From: Arcobacteraceae bacterium
GTDB taxonomy: Bacteria > Campylobacterota > Campylobacteria > Campylobacterales > Arcobacteraceae
Direction of reading: 5' to 3'
Length of the DNA stretch: 64,000 nt
NCBI GenBank assembly: GCA_023229945.1
Contig: JALNYH010000004.1
Location: 1 to 64,000 of the forward strand
A program made the position numbers and the translations under genes. The notes under the pieces were generated by a model. That model saw nothing but the letters and a program-made list of their open reading frames with translations, was not told where the DNA came from and searched no databases. Each line of letters begins with the position of its first letter. Position 1 is the stretch's first letter. This document shows, piece after piece, positions 43,851 through 53,683 of the stretch.

Positions 43851-46400
43851 TTACTGTTCAAATATCTTCAAAGGTGAAGTAATTATCCTTTTTAAGATAT
43901 TTCCAGTCCCTTTTATAGCATCAGTAGTAGCAAAAGTTTCTACTTTTGGATCATCCAAGTCACCACTTATTTTGGTACTAATTGCTACACTTTTATCATC
44001 ACCAAGAAGTATATATCCAACAACTGGTATATATTTTACAACATTTGTATAATCTTTTAATATAATAACACTCACATTGCCATCTATCATTTTATTTTTT
44101 CTATCAATTTGTATGCTACCTGCTAAATCTGACCTAGAACCTTTCAAATAACCCTCATAAATATTCAATACATCCAAATTTGTATCATAAGTAACTTTTA
44201 AAATACCATTTTTTACCATATATCCATCATATCCTATCCCATCTTTAATAGCTCTATATGCAGAAGGTATAGCAAAAAGAGGATTTATAATAGCTGGCGA
44301 AGTTTCCACAAAAGTGAGTAAATTGTTTAAAAATGCAATATTTTGTAAATTTGTATCAGTCAAATGAATTTCACCTTGAAAAATATTCTTATCAGATTGA
44401 GAAGTGTGTAAATCTAAAGATACTATTCCATTTTCTATAATTTTTTTACCCAAAAATGTATTTATAAATTTATCATTTAAATTATCACCTTTGATAGTAG
44501 ATTGTGTTTTATTTTGAGTAATTTGCAAACTACTATCTAAATATTTAGATTCAAATAATACACTATCTTTTGTTTTAGTTAAATCAAAACTATCAGATAA
44601 AACTTGTGTTGTATTATAAAAGATATTTCCATTTTTTGATTTTACATTGATGTCAAATTCCGATTTACTATTATCTTCATCATTTTTATACAAAACATCA
44701 TATCCATTCAAGTCTAAATCAATTGTATTTTTTTCCATTTTAAAAAATATAGAATCATTATAATTTTTCATCTTTAAAGTATCATTTTTATATGACCCAT
44801 CAAAAATAAAATTAGTCACACTTTGATTGTTTTTTGATAAAATAGACTCATTAAATGTAATATTTGTTTTAAATTCAATATCTTTTGGGTTATACATCTT
44901 CAACATCAAAACACCATGATATACATTTGATAAATCAATACTCTTTAAATAAGGCTTTAATATAACCATATTATTCAATGTAATATCCAAAAAACCATCT
45001 TTTTGTTGTAGGGCAAAAGACAAATCATCCAAATTTAAGATTTTTTCTTTCATATCATAAGAAAACTTTGATTGATGATTTTTGATATGCAAAAACTCAT
45101 CTTTTTCGTTTTTAATAATGAATTTTTCTATTACGCCATTACCATAAATCATTTTCTTAGATGTATCAATGCTCATATCACCACTAATATCCAAAAAATC
45201 ATCCATAGAAGCTTCAAGATCTTTTATTTCTACAATTGTATTTTTTAGCTCAACCAAACCTTTTTTGGCAAAAAAATCTAATTCTTCAATACTCACTAAA
45301 GAATTCTTAACCTCAAATTCACCATTTGCTTCAACTTCTCCAGTTTTTAAATAAACTTTTATCATTACACTAGCTTCAGTATTTCCACTTTTTTGAACTA
45401 TTGGAATATCAATTTTGTATGCTTTTAATATGTTTAATATTTTTTTTTCTAAAATATGGTTTGTTTTGATATTTATTACAATATAAGGTACTGCACCCAA
45501 CATATCAGATATTTCTACAAAACTACCATTTATAGAAATATCTTTATAAATTGGATTTATCAATTCAAATGAAAGTTTTTGATTTTTATAAAAAACATTT
45601 ACCGCATCAGTATTTACAAAATCCAAATCATCATGAAATCTAATTTTGGCGTTTTGTACATTAGCTCGTCCTTCCAAAGTATCAACCAAAAGTTTAGAAC
45701 TTGCTAAATCAATTCTCCCTTTTAAATATTCTAGTTTATAGTCACCAAATACACTATCATACATCCACTTTTCTATAATTGGATGCAACGAAACAAAGTT
45801 TTTTACAAATTTTATATTTTGAAATTTTGATGTAGTTAAGAAAAAGTCAACATACTCTTTATTTGCACTAAAATTCATTTCACCTATAAAATCTTGATAT
45901 GAAAAATCTCCCATATAAGTTAATTCTTCTTTTTTTAAATCTATTTTTAAAGTACCAACACTCAATGCGTCATATTGTTTGAAAAACAACGAATAAAGGT
46001 CAAGTTGTACTAAATTTCCATTCAAAGATGCCTTCGCAGATAAATTTATACTATTATTATCAAAGTATAAAACTTCTTTATTATATGATATTGAGAAAAA
46101 TTCTTCTCCAATAGATAAACTATTAACTTCAATTTTATCAAAATACTTCAATACTTCAAAAATATAATGAACAGTTTGTCTAATATCAAATGATGGGGTA
46201 GTTTCTTTGCTCACTTGTTTAGGAATTTCAATCTTTTTTGCTTGAACAATTAGTTTTTCATCTAATTTAATATAAAACTTTTCCATATAATAAGAATTAA
46301 ACCTAAAATTGTCTATACTTACGCCAAAATATTTAAGTTGTACAAAAAAGGCACCCATCATAAAAAATATAAGAAATATAGCGATTAATAGTTTTTTCAT
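43851..46400 (-). CDS. AsmA-like protein with DUF3971 domain
   Basis: This 849-aa protein has one N-terminal TM (LLIAIFLIFFMMGAFFVQL) and a long periplasmic beta-rich region typical of the AsmA/YhdP/TamB group, which form bridges for lipid transport between membranes. The C-terminal part (GYDGYMVKNGILKVTYDT; LAGSIQIDRKNKMIDGNVSV; VGYILLGDDKSVAIST) is the AsmA-like end. Its 5' end overlaps the predicted mltG frame on the other strand. It converges with the LolC/E gene, with an 11-nt gap. Confidence 0.82.
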   Translation of the reverse strand: MKKLLIAIFLIFFMMGAFFVQLKYFGVSIDNFRFNSYYMEKFYIKLDEKLIVQAKKIEIPKQVSKETTPSFDIRQTVHYIFEVLKYFDKIEVNSLSIGEEFFSISYNKEVLYFDNNSINLSAKASLNGNLVQLDLYSLFFKQYDALSVGTLKIDLKKEELTYMGDFSYQDFIGEMNFSANKEYVDFFLTTSKFQNIKFVKNFVSLHPIIEKWMYDSVFGDYKLEYLKGRIDLASSKLLVDTLEGRANVQNAKIRFHDDLDFVNTDAVNVFYKNQKLSFELINPIYKDISINGSFVEISDMLGAVPYIVINIKTNHILEKKILNILKAYKIDIPIVQKSGNTEASVMIKVYLKTGEVEANGEFEVKNSLVSIEELDFFAKKGLVELKNTIVEIKDLEASMDDFLDISGDMSIDTSKKMIYGNGVIEKFIIKNEKDEFLHIKNHQSKFSYDMKEKILNLDDLSFALQQKDGFLDITLNNMVILKPYLKSIDLSNVYHGVLMLKMYNPKDIEFKTNITFNESILSKNNQSVTNFIFDGSYKNDTLKMKNYNDSIFFKMEKNTIDLDLNGYDVLYKNDEDNSKSEFDINVKSKNGNIFYNTTQVLSDSFDLTKTKDSVLFESKYLDSSLQITQNKTQSTIKGDNLNDKFINTFLGKKIIENGIVSLDLHTSQSDKNIFQGEIHLTDTNLQNIAFLNNLLTFVETSPAIINPLFAIPSAYRAIKDGIGYDGYMVKNGILKVTYDTNLDVLNIYEGYLKGSRSDLAGSIQIDRKNKMIDGNVSVIILKDYTNVVKYIPVVGYILLGDDKSVAISTKISGDLDDPKVETFATTDAIKGTGNILKRIITSPLKIFEQ

Positions 46401-47457
46401 ATTTGAACTTACTTTCGTATTTATAATATCAATGTTGTTTTATCTAACAATAAATGTTTATTCATCAAGAGTGATAATGATTCCTCAAGGCTCGACGAAC
46501 AGCATTATATCATATTTATCTAAAAGTGGCTATGAGTTAAATGCTGTAGATATTGGATTTTTGAGGATATTTTTGGGATATCCTCAAAGTGGCTGGATAG
46601 ATTTACAAACCAACAAAATGACAAAAGCAGACTTTTTATATAAATTAACTACTTCAAAAGCTGCCATGAAAAGTGTTACATTAATTCCAGGTGAAACATA
46701 TTATGATTTTTTTCACAATATTAGTTCAGAATTCAACTTATCATATGAGCTATTAATAAGTACCTATGACACGCTAAAAGTCAAAGATGATGGGAATATT
46801 TTAGCTGAAACATATCATATTCCAGTAGGAATGGATGAACAATATTTAATTTATTATCTAATAAGCCATACCCAAAGAAAATATGCAGAAGTTAGCAACA
46901 AAATATTTGGAAACTACAACAAAGAACATTGGTATAAATATGTAACAGTTGCCTCAATTATTCAAAAAGAAGCAGCCAATGATCAAGAAATGCCTCTTGT
47001 TGCAAGCGTTATTTATAATAGACTATCAAAAGGAATGCCTCTTCAAATGGATGGAACTTTGAAATATGGAGAATTTTCAAAAAGAAACATTACCCCAACA
47101 ATTATCAAAGAAGATGAAAGCTCTTACAATACTTATAAATTCAAAGGTTTACCAGAACATCCAATTTGTAACATATCTTTAAATGCCCTACTCTCAGCAA
47201 TTAAACCAAAAAATACTGACTTTTTATATTTTGTAAGGGATAAAACTACAACAACACATATATTTAGCAAAACTTACAAAGACCATCTTGATAATATTAA
47301 TTATACAAAGTCTCAAGAATCTATTGCAAAAGTATCCAAACCAACACCTACAGCATCAATACCAAAAATTCACACCAAAAACCAAATAGAACCTTCTGTA
47401 TTAAGTGAACCCTCAAAGCCTATCGATATAAAGTCACTTTTTGAAAATATCAAATAA
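46309..47457 (+). CDS. mltG: Endolytic murein transglycosylase MltG
   Basis: This frame of 382 codons has an N-terminal TM (ELTFVFIISMLFYLTINVY) and the YceG/MltG domain: YVTVASIIQKEAANDQEMPL with the catalytic glutamate, VASVIYNRLSKGMPLQMD and NTYKFKGLPEHPICN. It cuts glycan strands and may terminate peptidoglycan synthesis. The start is uncertain: the TTG at 46309 lies 92 nt inside the antisense 5' end of the AsmA-like gene and has no ribosome site, while the next ATG (46432) removes most of the TM. The C-terminal 40 residues are proline- and serine-rich. Domain itself is secure. Confidence 0.85.
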   Translation: MSILTPKYLSCTKKAPIIKNIRNIAINSFFIFELTFVFIISMLFYLTINVYSSRVIMIPQGSTNSIISYLSKSGYELNAVDIGFLRIFLGYPQSGWIDLQTNKMTKADFLYKLTTSKAAMKSVTLIPGETYYDFFHNISSEFNLSYELLISTYDTLKVKDDGNILAETYHIPVGMDEQYLIYYLISHTQRKYAEVSNKIFGNYNKEHWYKYVTVASIIQKEAANDQEMPLVASVIYNRLSKGMPLQMDGTLKYGEFSKRNITPTIIKEDESSYNTYKFKGLPEHPICNISLNALLSAIKPKNTDFLYFVRDKTTTTHIFSKTYKDHLDNINYTKSQESIAKVSKPTPTASIPKIHTKNQIEPSVLSEPSKPIDIKSLFENIK

Positions 47458-47583
47458 TGCTATGTGAAAATTTGTAACACACTAACTCTTTTTTTGTACT
47501 AATAAGTGTAACTTTATACTACACTCTAAAATAAAATGCTACTATTTGATTATCCAATAAAAAACTTTAGGAGAAACAAAAAA

Positions 47584-49809
47584 ATGGCAACTGAAACGAA
47601 AATAATATGGACTGAAATTGATGAGGCACCAGCACTAGCTACATACTCATTATTACCAATAGTAAACGGTTTTACAAAAGCTGCAGGTGTAGTTGTAGAA
47701 ACTAGAGATATCTCTTTAAGTGGAAGAGTTATAGCAAATTTAAGTGAATTTTTACCAGCTGAACAAAGAATACCTGATTATCTTGCAGAACTTGGAGATT
47801 TAACACTTACAAAAGAAGCAAACATTATCAAATTACCAAATATTAGTGCTTCTTTACCACAACTTCAAGCTACAATAAAAGAGCTTCAAGCAAAAGGTTA
47901 CAAGTTACCAGATTATCCAGAAAATCCAGCAAACGATATAGAAAAAGCAATTGCTGAAGCTTATTCAAAATGTTTAGGGTCTGCTGTTAATCCAGTACTT
48001 AGAGAAGGAAATAGTGACAGAAGATGTGCAGTACCTGTTAAAAATTATGCAAAAAGAAACCCTCATAAATTAAGAGATTTCTCAGAAAATTCTAAAGCTC
48101 ATGTTTTACACATGAATAGTGGTGATTTTTATGGAAATGAGAAATCAGTTTGTGTTGAAAAAGGTGGAGCATTCAAAATAGAGCTTGCAAAAAAAGATGG
48201 AACTGTTGTAACTTTAAAAGATGGTTTAAAATCAACTGATGGTGAAGTTCTTGATGGTACATTTATGAGCGTTAGAGCTTTAAGAACATTTATCGAAGAA
48301 TCTATTGCTGAAGCTGGAAAAGATGGTTTACTTTATTCAGTACACTTGAAAGCAACTATGATGAAAGTATCTGACCCTATTATGTTTGGTCATTTCGTTA
48401 CAGTATTTTACAAAGATGTATTTGAAAAACATGCAGCTACATTTAAAGAAATCGGTGTAAATGTTAAAAATGGTCTTGGTGATGTATACGCAAGAATTGC
48501 AAAATTACCAGCAGATAAAAAAGCTGAAATCGAAGCTGATATAATGGCAGTTTATTCAAAAAGACCAAGTATCGCTATGGTTGATAGTGACAAAGGTATC
48601 ACAAACTTACATGTTCCAAATGATGTTATTATTGATGCTTCTATGCCAGTTGTTGTTAGAGATGGTGGTAAAATGTGGAATAGTGAAGGTAAAGTACAAG
48701 ATTGTTTGGCTGTAATTCCTGATAGATGTTATGCAACTATGTATGCAGAAATCATGGAAGATTGTAAGAAAAATGGTAAACTTGATGTTACAACAATGGG
48801 AACTGTTCCAAATGTTGGACTTATGGCTCAAAAAGCTGAAGAATATGGTTCACACCCAACAACTTTTGAAATTCCATCAGATGGAACTGTAAGAGTAGTT
48901 GATGCAAATGGAAATATTTTAATGTCTCATGATGTAGAAGCTGGTGATATATGGAGAATGTCAAGAACTAGAGATATAGCTATCAAAGACTGGGTTAAAC
49001 TTGCAGTTACAAGAGCTAGATTATCAAATACTCCAGTTGTATTTTGGTTAGACAACAATAGAGGTCATGATGCACAAATTATTGCAAAAGTAAATACTTA
49101 TCTAAAAGATCACGATACAAATGGTTTGACAATAGAAATTCTTGCACCTGAAAAAGCTATGGCTTATTCTTTGGAAAGAATCAGAAAAGGTCAAGATACA
49201 ATTTCTGCAACAGGAAATGTTTTAAGAGACTATTTAACAGACCTTTTCCCAATTTTAGAGCTTGGAACAAGTGCTAAAATGCTTTCAATTGTACCATTAT
49301 TAAATGGTGGTGGATTATTTGAAACAGGTGCTGGTGGTTCTGCTCCTAAGCATGTTCAACAATTCCAAGAAGAGGGATATTTAAGATGGGATTCACTTGG
49401 TGAGTTTTTAGCATTACAAGTAAGTTTAGAGCACCTTGCAAATACATTTGATAACAAAAAAGCAGCTGTTTTAGCAAAAACTTTAGATTTAGCAAATGAC
49501 AAATTCCTTGTAGAAGACAAATCTCCTGCAAGAAAAATTGGAAGCATAGATAATAGAGGAAGTCACTTCTATTTAGGTTTATATTGGGCTGAAGCTTTAG
49601 CAAATCAAAATGATGATGCTGATTTGAAATCAAGATTTAGTAAAGTATACGCTGAACTTAAAGAGAATGAAGAAAAAATCAATGCAGAATTGATTGCTTC
49701 TCAAGGTAAAGCACAAGATATTGGTGGATATTTTAGACCAGATCCTAAAAAAGCATCTGTAGCTATGAGACCAAGTGCTACTTTAAACAACATAATTGAC
49801 GCAATTTAA
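47584..49809 (+). CDS. icd: Monomeric NADP-dependent isocitrate dehydrogenase
   Basis: This 741-aa enzyme converts isocitrate and 2-oxoglutarate (TCA, forward or reverse). Monomeric-type motifs include EGNSDRRCAVPVK, KAHVLHMNSGDFYGNEKS, DVEAGDIWRMSRTRD and LFETGAGGSAPKHVQQF. I choose ATG 47584 because AGGAG lies 9-10 nt before it; the longer frame from 47536 adds 16 residues without a ribosome site. It is the first of the TCA genes, and large hairpins separate it from mdh. Confidence 0.96.
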   Translation: MATETKIIWTEIDEAPALATYSLLPIVNGFTKAAGVVVETRDISLSGRVIANLSEFLPAEQRIPDYLAELGDLTLTKEANIIKLPNISASLPQLQATIKELQAKGYKLPDYPENPANDIEKAIAEAYSKCLGSAVNPVLREGNSDRRCAVPVKNYAKRNPHKLRDFSENSKAHVLHMNSGDFYGNEKSVCVEKGGAFKIELAKKDGTVVTLKDGLKSTDGEVLDGTFMSVRALRTFIEESIAEAGKDGLLYSVHLKATMMKVSDPIMFGHFVTVFYKDVFEKHAATFKEIGVNVKNGLGDVYARIAKLPADKKAEIEADIMAVYSKRPSIAMVDSDKGITNLHVPNDVIIDASMPVVVRDGGKMWNSEGKVQDCLAVIPDRCYATMYAEIMEDCKKNGKLDVTTMGTVPNVGLMAQKAEEYGSHPTTFEIPSDGTVRVVDANGNILMSHDVEAGDIWRMSRTRDIAIKDWVKLAVTRARLSNTPVVFWLDNNRGHDAQIIAKVNTYLKDHDTNGLTIEILAPEKAMAYSLERIRKGQDTISATGNVLRDYLTDLFPILELGTSAKMLSIVPLLNGGGLFETGAGGSAPKHVQQFQEEGYLRWDSLGEFLALQVSLEHLANTFDNKKAAVLAKTLDLANDKFLVEDKSPARKIGSIDNRGSHFYLGLYWAEALANQNDDADLKSRFSKVYAELKENEEKINAELIASQGKAQDIGGYFRPDPKKASVAMRPSATLNNIIDAI

Positions 49810-49859
49810 TGACAGATGATTGAATAATTTATTATTCTAAACAAATTTTCGATATTATT

Positions 49860-49962
49860 GGGATTAGAAACTTTTCTAATCCCACACCCACAGAAAAATG
49901 GTTAAGATTAAGTTTAGTACTAGTTAGCCTTAGAACTAAACTTAGCCTTAACCTTTTGTGGG
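49860..49962. repeat. Two consecutive hairpins between icd and mdh
   Basis: First hairpin: GGGATTAGAAA (49860-49870) pairs with TTTCTAATCCC (49873-49883). Second, larger: CCCACA (49887-49892) pairs with TGTGGG (49957-49962) and the inner arms (TGGTTAAG, TTAAGTTTAGT with ACTAAACTTA and CTTAACC) also pair, giving a 76-nt long hairpin. The first probably ends icd transcription. The second looks like a small mobile or structural element. Confidence 0.7.
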
Positions 49963-49991
49963 TTTGATAAACTACGCATAAAAGGATACAA

Positions 49992-50945
49992 ATGAGAGGT
50001 AAAAAAGTAACAATTATAGGTGCTGGGAATGTTGGCTCAACTGTAGCGTATATATTGGCTATGAATGGACTAGCTCATGAAGTAGTCTTAAGAGACAATA
50101 AAGTAGAAAGAGCAAAAGGTATGGCACTTGATATGAGCCAAGCTGCTAATGCTGCTAGAACTCATACAATAGTAACTGCTGCTACACAAGCTAGCGATAT
50201 AGCAGGAAGTGATGTTGTTGTTATCACAGCTGGAAGTCCAAGATTACCAGGTATGAGTAGAGATGACTTACTGCTTATCAATGCTCAAGTTATGAGAGAA
50301 GTAGTTGCTGATATTGTCAAATACGCACCTGATGCTATCATTGTACCAGTAACTAACCCTTTGGATGCTATGGTTTATGTTGCATTAAGAGAAAGTGGTT
50401 GGACTAGAAATAGAGTTGTTGGAATGGCAGGAATTCTTGATAGTGCAAGAATGGCTCACTTTATATATGAAAAATTAGGTTATGGTGCTGGACAAATAAG
50501 AGCTTCTGTAATGGGTGGACATGGTGATGATATGGTACCACTTCCTAGATTTTCTACAGTTGCTGGTGTTCCTTTGACTGATTTGCTTACTTGGGATGAG
50601 ATTGATGAAATCGTAGCAAAAACAAAAAATGGTGGAGCAGAAATTGTAAAATATTTACAAACAGGTTCAGCATATTATGCACCTGCAAAAGCAACATCAA
50701 TTATGGTTGAAGCTATATTAAAAGATACAAAACAAATTTATCCATGTGCTGTTATGCTTGAGGGTGAATATGGATATAGTGATATAGTAAGCGGCGTTCC
50801 AGTTATGCTAGGAGCTGGTGGAGCAGAAAAGGTAATAGAAGCAAACCTAAATGAAGAACAAGCTGGAAGATTTGCGAAATCAGTTGCTAGTGTTCAAGAG
50901 CTTTTTGATGCACTTCACAAACACAAATTTTTTGAAAAGAAGTAG
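49992..50945 (+). CDS. mdh: NAD-dependent malate dehydrogenase
   Basis: This 317-aa enzyme of the LDH/MDH family oxidises malate to oxaloacetate. Rossmann motif IIGAGNVGSTVAY, the arginine-bearing loop AGSPRLPGMSRDDLL, VTNPLDAMVYVALRESGW and the catalytic histidine in VMGGHGDDMVPLPR are present. It begins the run mdh, ttdA, ttdB, sucC, sucD. AAAGGATA is the ribosome site. Confidence 0.95.
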   Translation: MRGKKVTIIGAGNVGSTVAYILAMNGLAHEVVLRDNKVERAKGMALDMSQAANAARTHTIVTAATQASDIAGSDVVVITAGSPRLPGMSRDDLLLINAQVMREVVADIVKYAPDAIIVPVTNPLDAMVYVALRESGWTRNRVVGMAGILDSARMAHFIYEKLGYGAGQIRASVMGGHGDDMVPLPRFSTVAGVPLTDLLTWDEIDEIVAKTKNGGAEIVKYLQTGSAYYAPAKATSIMVEAILKDTKQIYPCAVMLEGEYGYSDIVSGVPVMLGAGGAEKVIEANLNEEQAGRFAKSVASVQELFDALHKHKFFEKK

Positions 50946-50951
50946 TTATAT

Positions 50952-51803
50952 ATGAGAGAAATAGAATTTGATACACTAGTACAAGCTGTAAGAGACATGA
51001 TAGTGCAATGTGGTACTATTTTGCCACAAGATGCGTATAAAGCTATCCAAAAGGCTTATGATAATGAAAAATCAGAAGTTAGTCGTGAAGTTTTAAGACA
51101 ACTTCTTGAAAATGCAGATATTGCAAAAAACGAGAAAAGACCACTTTGTCAAGATACAGGACTTGCTGTATTTTTCGTAAAAGTTGGAGAAGATGTGAAG
51201 CTAAAAGGTGGAAGCTTTAGAGATGCTTTCAATCTTGGAACTGCACAAGGATACACAGATGCATATTTAAGAGCTAGTACTTGTGAGCCTTTTAGTAGAG
51301 CAAATCTAAAAGATAAAATAGGATACAACCTTCCAGCTATTGTACACTTTGATTTAGTTCCAGGTGATACTATAGATATTGAATACGCTGCAAAAGGTGG
51401 TGGAAGTGAAAATGTAAGCCGTGCTACAGTTTTGGCTCCAGCTGCTGGAAAAGATGGTGTATTAAAATTTGTAAAACAAGTCATTAGCGATGCTGGTCCA
51501 AATCCATGTCCTCCTATTATAGTAGGTGTTGGAATTGGTGGTACTTTTGAAAAAGCTGCAATGTCAAGTAAACATGCTCTTTTTAGAGAAATCGGTACAA
51601 CAAATGATGATGAAGAGATGAATGAATTTGAAAAACAAATTTTAGTTGAACTAAACAAACTAGGAATTGGTGCTATGGGAATGGGTGGAACACAAACAGT
51701 TCTAGCTGTTCATATAGAAGCAAACCCTTGTCATATCGCTTCATTGCCAGTTTCAGTTAATGTACAGTGCCATAGTTCAAGACATACACATATCGTAATA
51801 TAA
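50952..51803 (+). CDS. fumA: Class I fumarate hydratase, alpha subunit (TtdA/FumA N-terminal type)
   Basis: This 283-aa Fe-S hydratase subunit has the cluster cysteines in PLCQDTGLAVFF, STCEPFSRANLKDK and ANPCHIASLPVSVN, and GGSENVSRATVLAPA. It is the N-terminal half of class I fumarase, and with the beta subunit at 51895-52452 it converts fumarate and malate. Tartrate dehydratase is related, but mdh and sucCD beside it point to fumarase. It starts 6 nt after mdh. A short-tandem-repeat tract follows. Confidence 0.9.
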   Translation: MREIEFDTLVQAVRDMIVQCGTILPQDAYKAIQKAYDNEKSEVSREVLRQLLENADIAKNEKRPLCQDTGLAVFFVKVGEDVKLKGGSFRDAFNLGTAQGYTDAYLRASTCEPFSRANLKDKIGYNLPAIVHFDLVPGDTIDIEYAAKGGGSENVSRATVLAPAAGKDGVLKFVKQVISDAGPNPCPPIIVGVGIGGTFEKAAMSSKHALFREIGTTNDDEEMNEFEKQILVELNKLGIGAMGMGGTQTVLAVHIEANPCHIASLPVSVNVQCHSSRHTHIVI

Positions 51804-51805
51804 AA

Positions 51806-51882
51806 GTGACTGAGTGACTGAGTGACTGAGTGACTGAGTTTTTTTAGCTTAGTTTCTTAGTTTCTTAGTTTCTCAGTTTCTA
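51806..51882. repeat. Two 8-bp short tandem repeat tracts
   Basis: GTGACTGA is repeated four times (51806-51837). After about 13 nt AGTTTCTT-type units repeat four times (51851-51882; third AGTTTCTC, fourth AGTTTCTA). Both tracts have an 8-nt period. They lie between the two fumarase subunit genes, and the last unit is 12 nt upstream of the ttdB-type start, overlapping its ribosome-site region (AAAGGAA). Confidence 0.95.
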
Positions 51883-51894
51883 AAAGGAAACTAA

Positions 51895-52452
51895 ATGAGT
51901 CAAACATATTATTTAACAACCCCACTTAAAGAAGAAGATGTTACCAAACTAAACAGTGGTGATATTGTATATCTTAGTGGTACTATTTATACAGCTAGAG
52001 ATGCAGCACACAAAAGACTAGTTGACCTCATAAATGAAGGGAAAGAACTGCCTTTTGATTTGGATGGAAGTATTATTTATTTCGTAGGACCAACTCCTCC
52101 AAAGCCAGGTGAGCCTATAGGAAGTGCTGGTCCAACTACTAGTTATAGAATGGATACTTATTCCCCTACCCTTCTCAAACACGGCTCTCGTGGGATGATA
52201 GGCAAAGGAAAAAGAAACGCAGATGTAATAAATGCTTGTGTAGAATACAAAGGTGTTTATTTTGGAGCAACTGGTGGAGCGGGTGCATTGCTTGGCAAAA
52301 AAATCATAAGTGCTGAAGTGATAGCGTACCCAGAACTAGGTCCAGAAGCTATAAGAAAACTGGAAGTAAAAGACTTTCCAGTGACAGTAATCAATGATAC
52401 AAAAGGTAACGATTTATATCAAATCGGTAGAAGTCAATACGAAATAAAGTAG
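51895..52452 (+). CDS. fumB: Class I fumarate hydratase, beta subunit (TtdB type)
   Basis: This 185-aa subunit has the typical YLSGTIYTARDAAHKRL and the segments GPTPPKPGEPIGSAGPTTSY, RGMIGKGKRN and ATGGAGALLGKKI. It completes the fumarase with the alpha subunit. The start ATG follows AAAGGAAACTAA. The spacing of 91 nt between subunits is unusually wide and is filled with short tandem repeats. Confidence 0.9.
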   Translation: MSQTYYLTTPLKEEDVTKLNSGDIVYLSGTIYTARDAAHKRLVDLINEGKELPFDLDGSIIYFVGPTPPKPGEPIGSAGPTTSYRMDTYSPTLLKHGSRGMIGKGKRNADVINACVEYKGVYFGATGGAGALLGKKIISAEVIAYPELGPEAIRKLEVKDFPVTVINDTKGNDLYQIGRSQYEIK

Positions 52453-52507
52453 AAATAAGTTACATATTGGTATATTTTTAAAAGAATTTCAAGATAAGGA
52501 AAAGATA

Positions 52508-53674
52508 ATGAATATTCATGAATATCAGGCAAAAGAATTATTTAAAAAATATGGTGTTCCTACTCCTAGAGGACACATAGCTTACACTCCTGATGAAGCG
52601 GTAAAGGCTGCTCAAGAGTTAGGTGGAAATATTTGGGTTGTAAAAGCTCAAATTCATGCAGGCGGAAGAGGACTTGGTGGTGGTGTAAAACTAGCAAAAA
52701 GTACTGCTGAAGTAAAAGAACTAGCTTCTCAAATACTAGGTATGACACTTGTAACTCACCAAACAGGACCAGAAGGTAAACTTGTACAAAAAGTTTATAT
52801 TGAAGAAGGTGCTGATATCAAAGCTGAATATTATCTTGGAATGGTTTTAGATAGAGCTTTAGAGATGCCTGTAATGATGGCTTCTACTGAAGGTGGTATG
52901 GAGATTGAAGAAGTTGCTCACAATAGCCCAGAAAAAATAGTAAAAGTTGCGATTGATCCAACTATTGGTTTCCAAGGTTTCCATGGTAGAGAACTAGCTT
53001 TTGGTCTAGGTCTTCCAAAAGAAGAAATCACATCATTTATAAAATTTGCTACTGCACTATACAAAGTATATATGGATAATGATGCTGAAATGATAGAAAT
53101 CAACCCTCTAATCAAAACTGGTGATGGAAAATTCATAGCACTTGATGCAAAAATGGGCTTTGATAACAATGCACTTTATAGACAAAATTCTATTTCTGAA
53201 ATGAGAGATTTGAGTGAAGAAGAAGCAACTGAAATAGAAGCTGGAAACTATGGCTTAAGTTATATCAAACTAGATGGAACAGTAGGATGTATGGTAAATG
53301 GAGCAGGTCTTGCTATGGGAACTATGGATACTATCAATTATGTTGGTGGAACTCCTGCAAACTTCCTTGATGTTGGAGGTTCAGCAAGTCCTGAAACTGT
53401 AGCAAAAGGTTTTGAAATCATTTTAAAAGACAAAAATGTTAAATCAATATTTGTAAATATTTTTGGTGGAATAGTTAGATGTGATAGAGTTGCAAATGGT
53501 ATATTAGAAGCTACAAAACTTACAAAAGTGGATGTTCCTGTAATTGTAAGACTTGATGGTACAAATGCTGCACAAGCTATAGAAATTTTAAACAACGCTG
53601 GTATTTCAAATATCATTGCAGCATCTGATTTAGAAGATGGTGCTAGAAAAGCTGTTGAAGCTGCGGCAAAGTAA
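52508..53674 (+). CDS. sucC: Succinyl-CoA ligase, beta subunit
   Basis: This 388-aa ATP-grasp subunit has MNIHEYQAKELFKKYGVPTP, KAQIHAGGRGLGGGVKLAK and NIFGGIVRCDRVANGI. It converts succinate and CoA to succinyl-CoA with sucD 9 nt downstream. Reverse operation serves the reductive TCA cycle. Confidence 0.97.
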   Translation: MNIHEYQAKELFKKYGVPTPRGHIAYTPDEAVKAAQELGGNIWVVKAQIHAGGRGLGGGVKLAKSTAEVKELASQILGMTLVTHQTGPEGKLVQKVYIEEGADIKAEYYLGMVLDRALEMPVMMASTEGGMEIEEVAHNSPEKIVKVAIDPTIGFQGFHGRELAFGLGLPKEEITSFIKFATALYKVYMDNDAEMIEINPLIKTGDGKFIALDAKMGFDNNALYRQNSISEMRDLSEEEATEIEAGNYGLSYIKLDGTVGCMVNGAGLAMGTMDTINYVGGTPANFLDVGGSASPETVAKGFEIILKDKNVKSIFVNIFGGIVRCDRVANGILEATKLTKVDVPVIVRLDGTNAAQAIEILNNAGISNIIAASDLEDGARKAVEAAAK

Positions 53675-53683
53675 GGAGTAAAA

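Noticed and set aside
47458..47535. GTAACAC and GTGTAAC as an operator palindrome before icd
   Set aside because: The two words are not reverse complements of each other (GTGTTAC would be needed).
47536..47583. N-terminal 16-residue extension of isocitrate dehydrogenase
   Set aside because: The ribosome site AGGAG fits the ATG at 47584, and the protein family starts there.
51149..51658. 169-codon minus-strand frame opposite the fumarase alpha gene
   Set aside because: Low-complexity shadow; the plus strand encodes a well-conserved enzyme.
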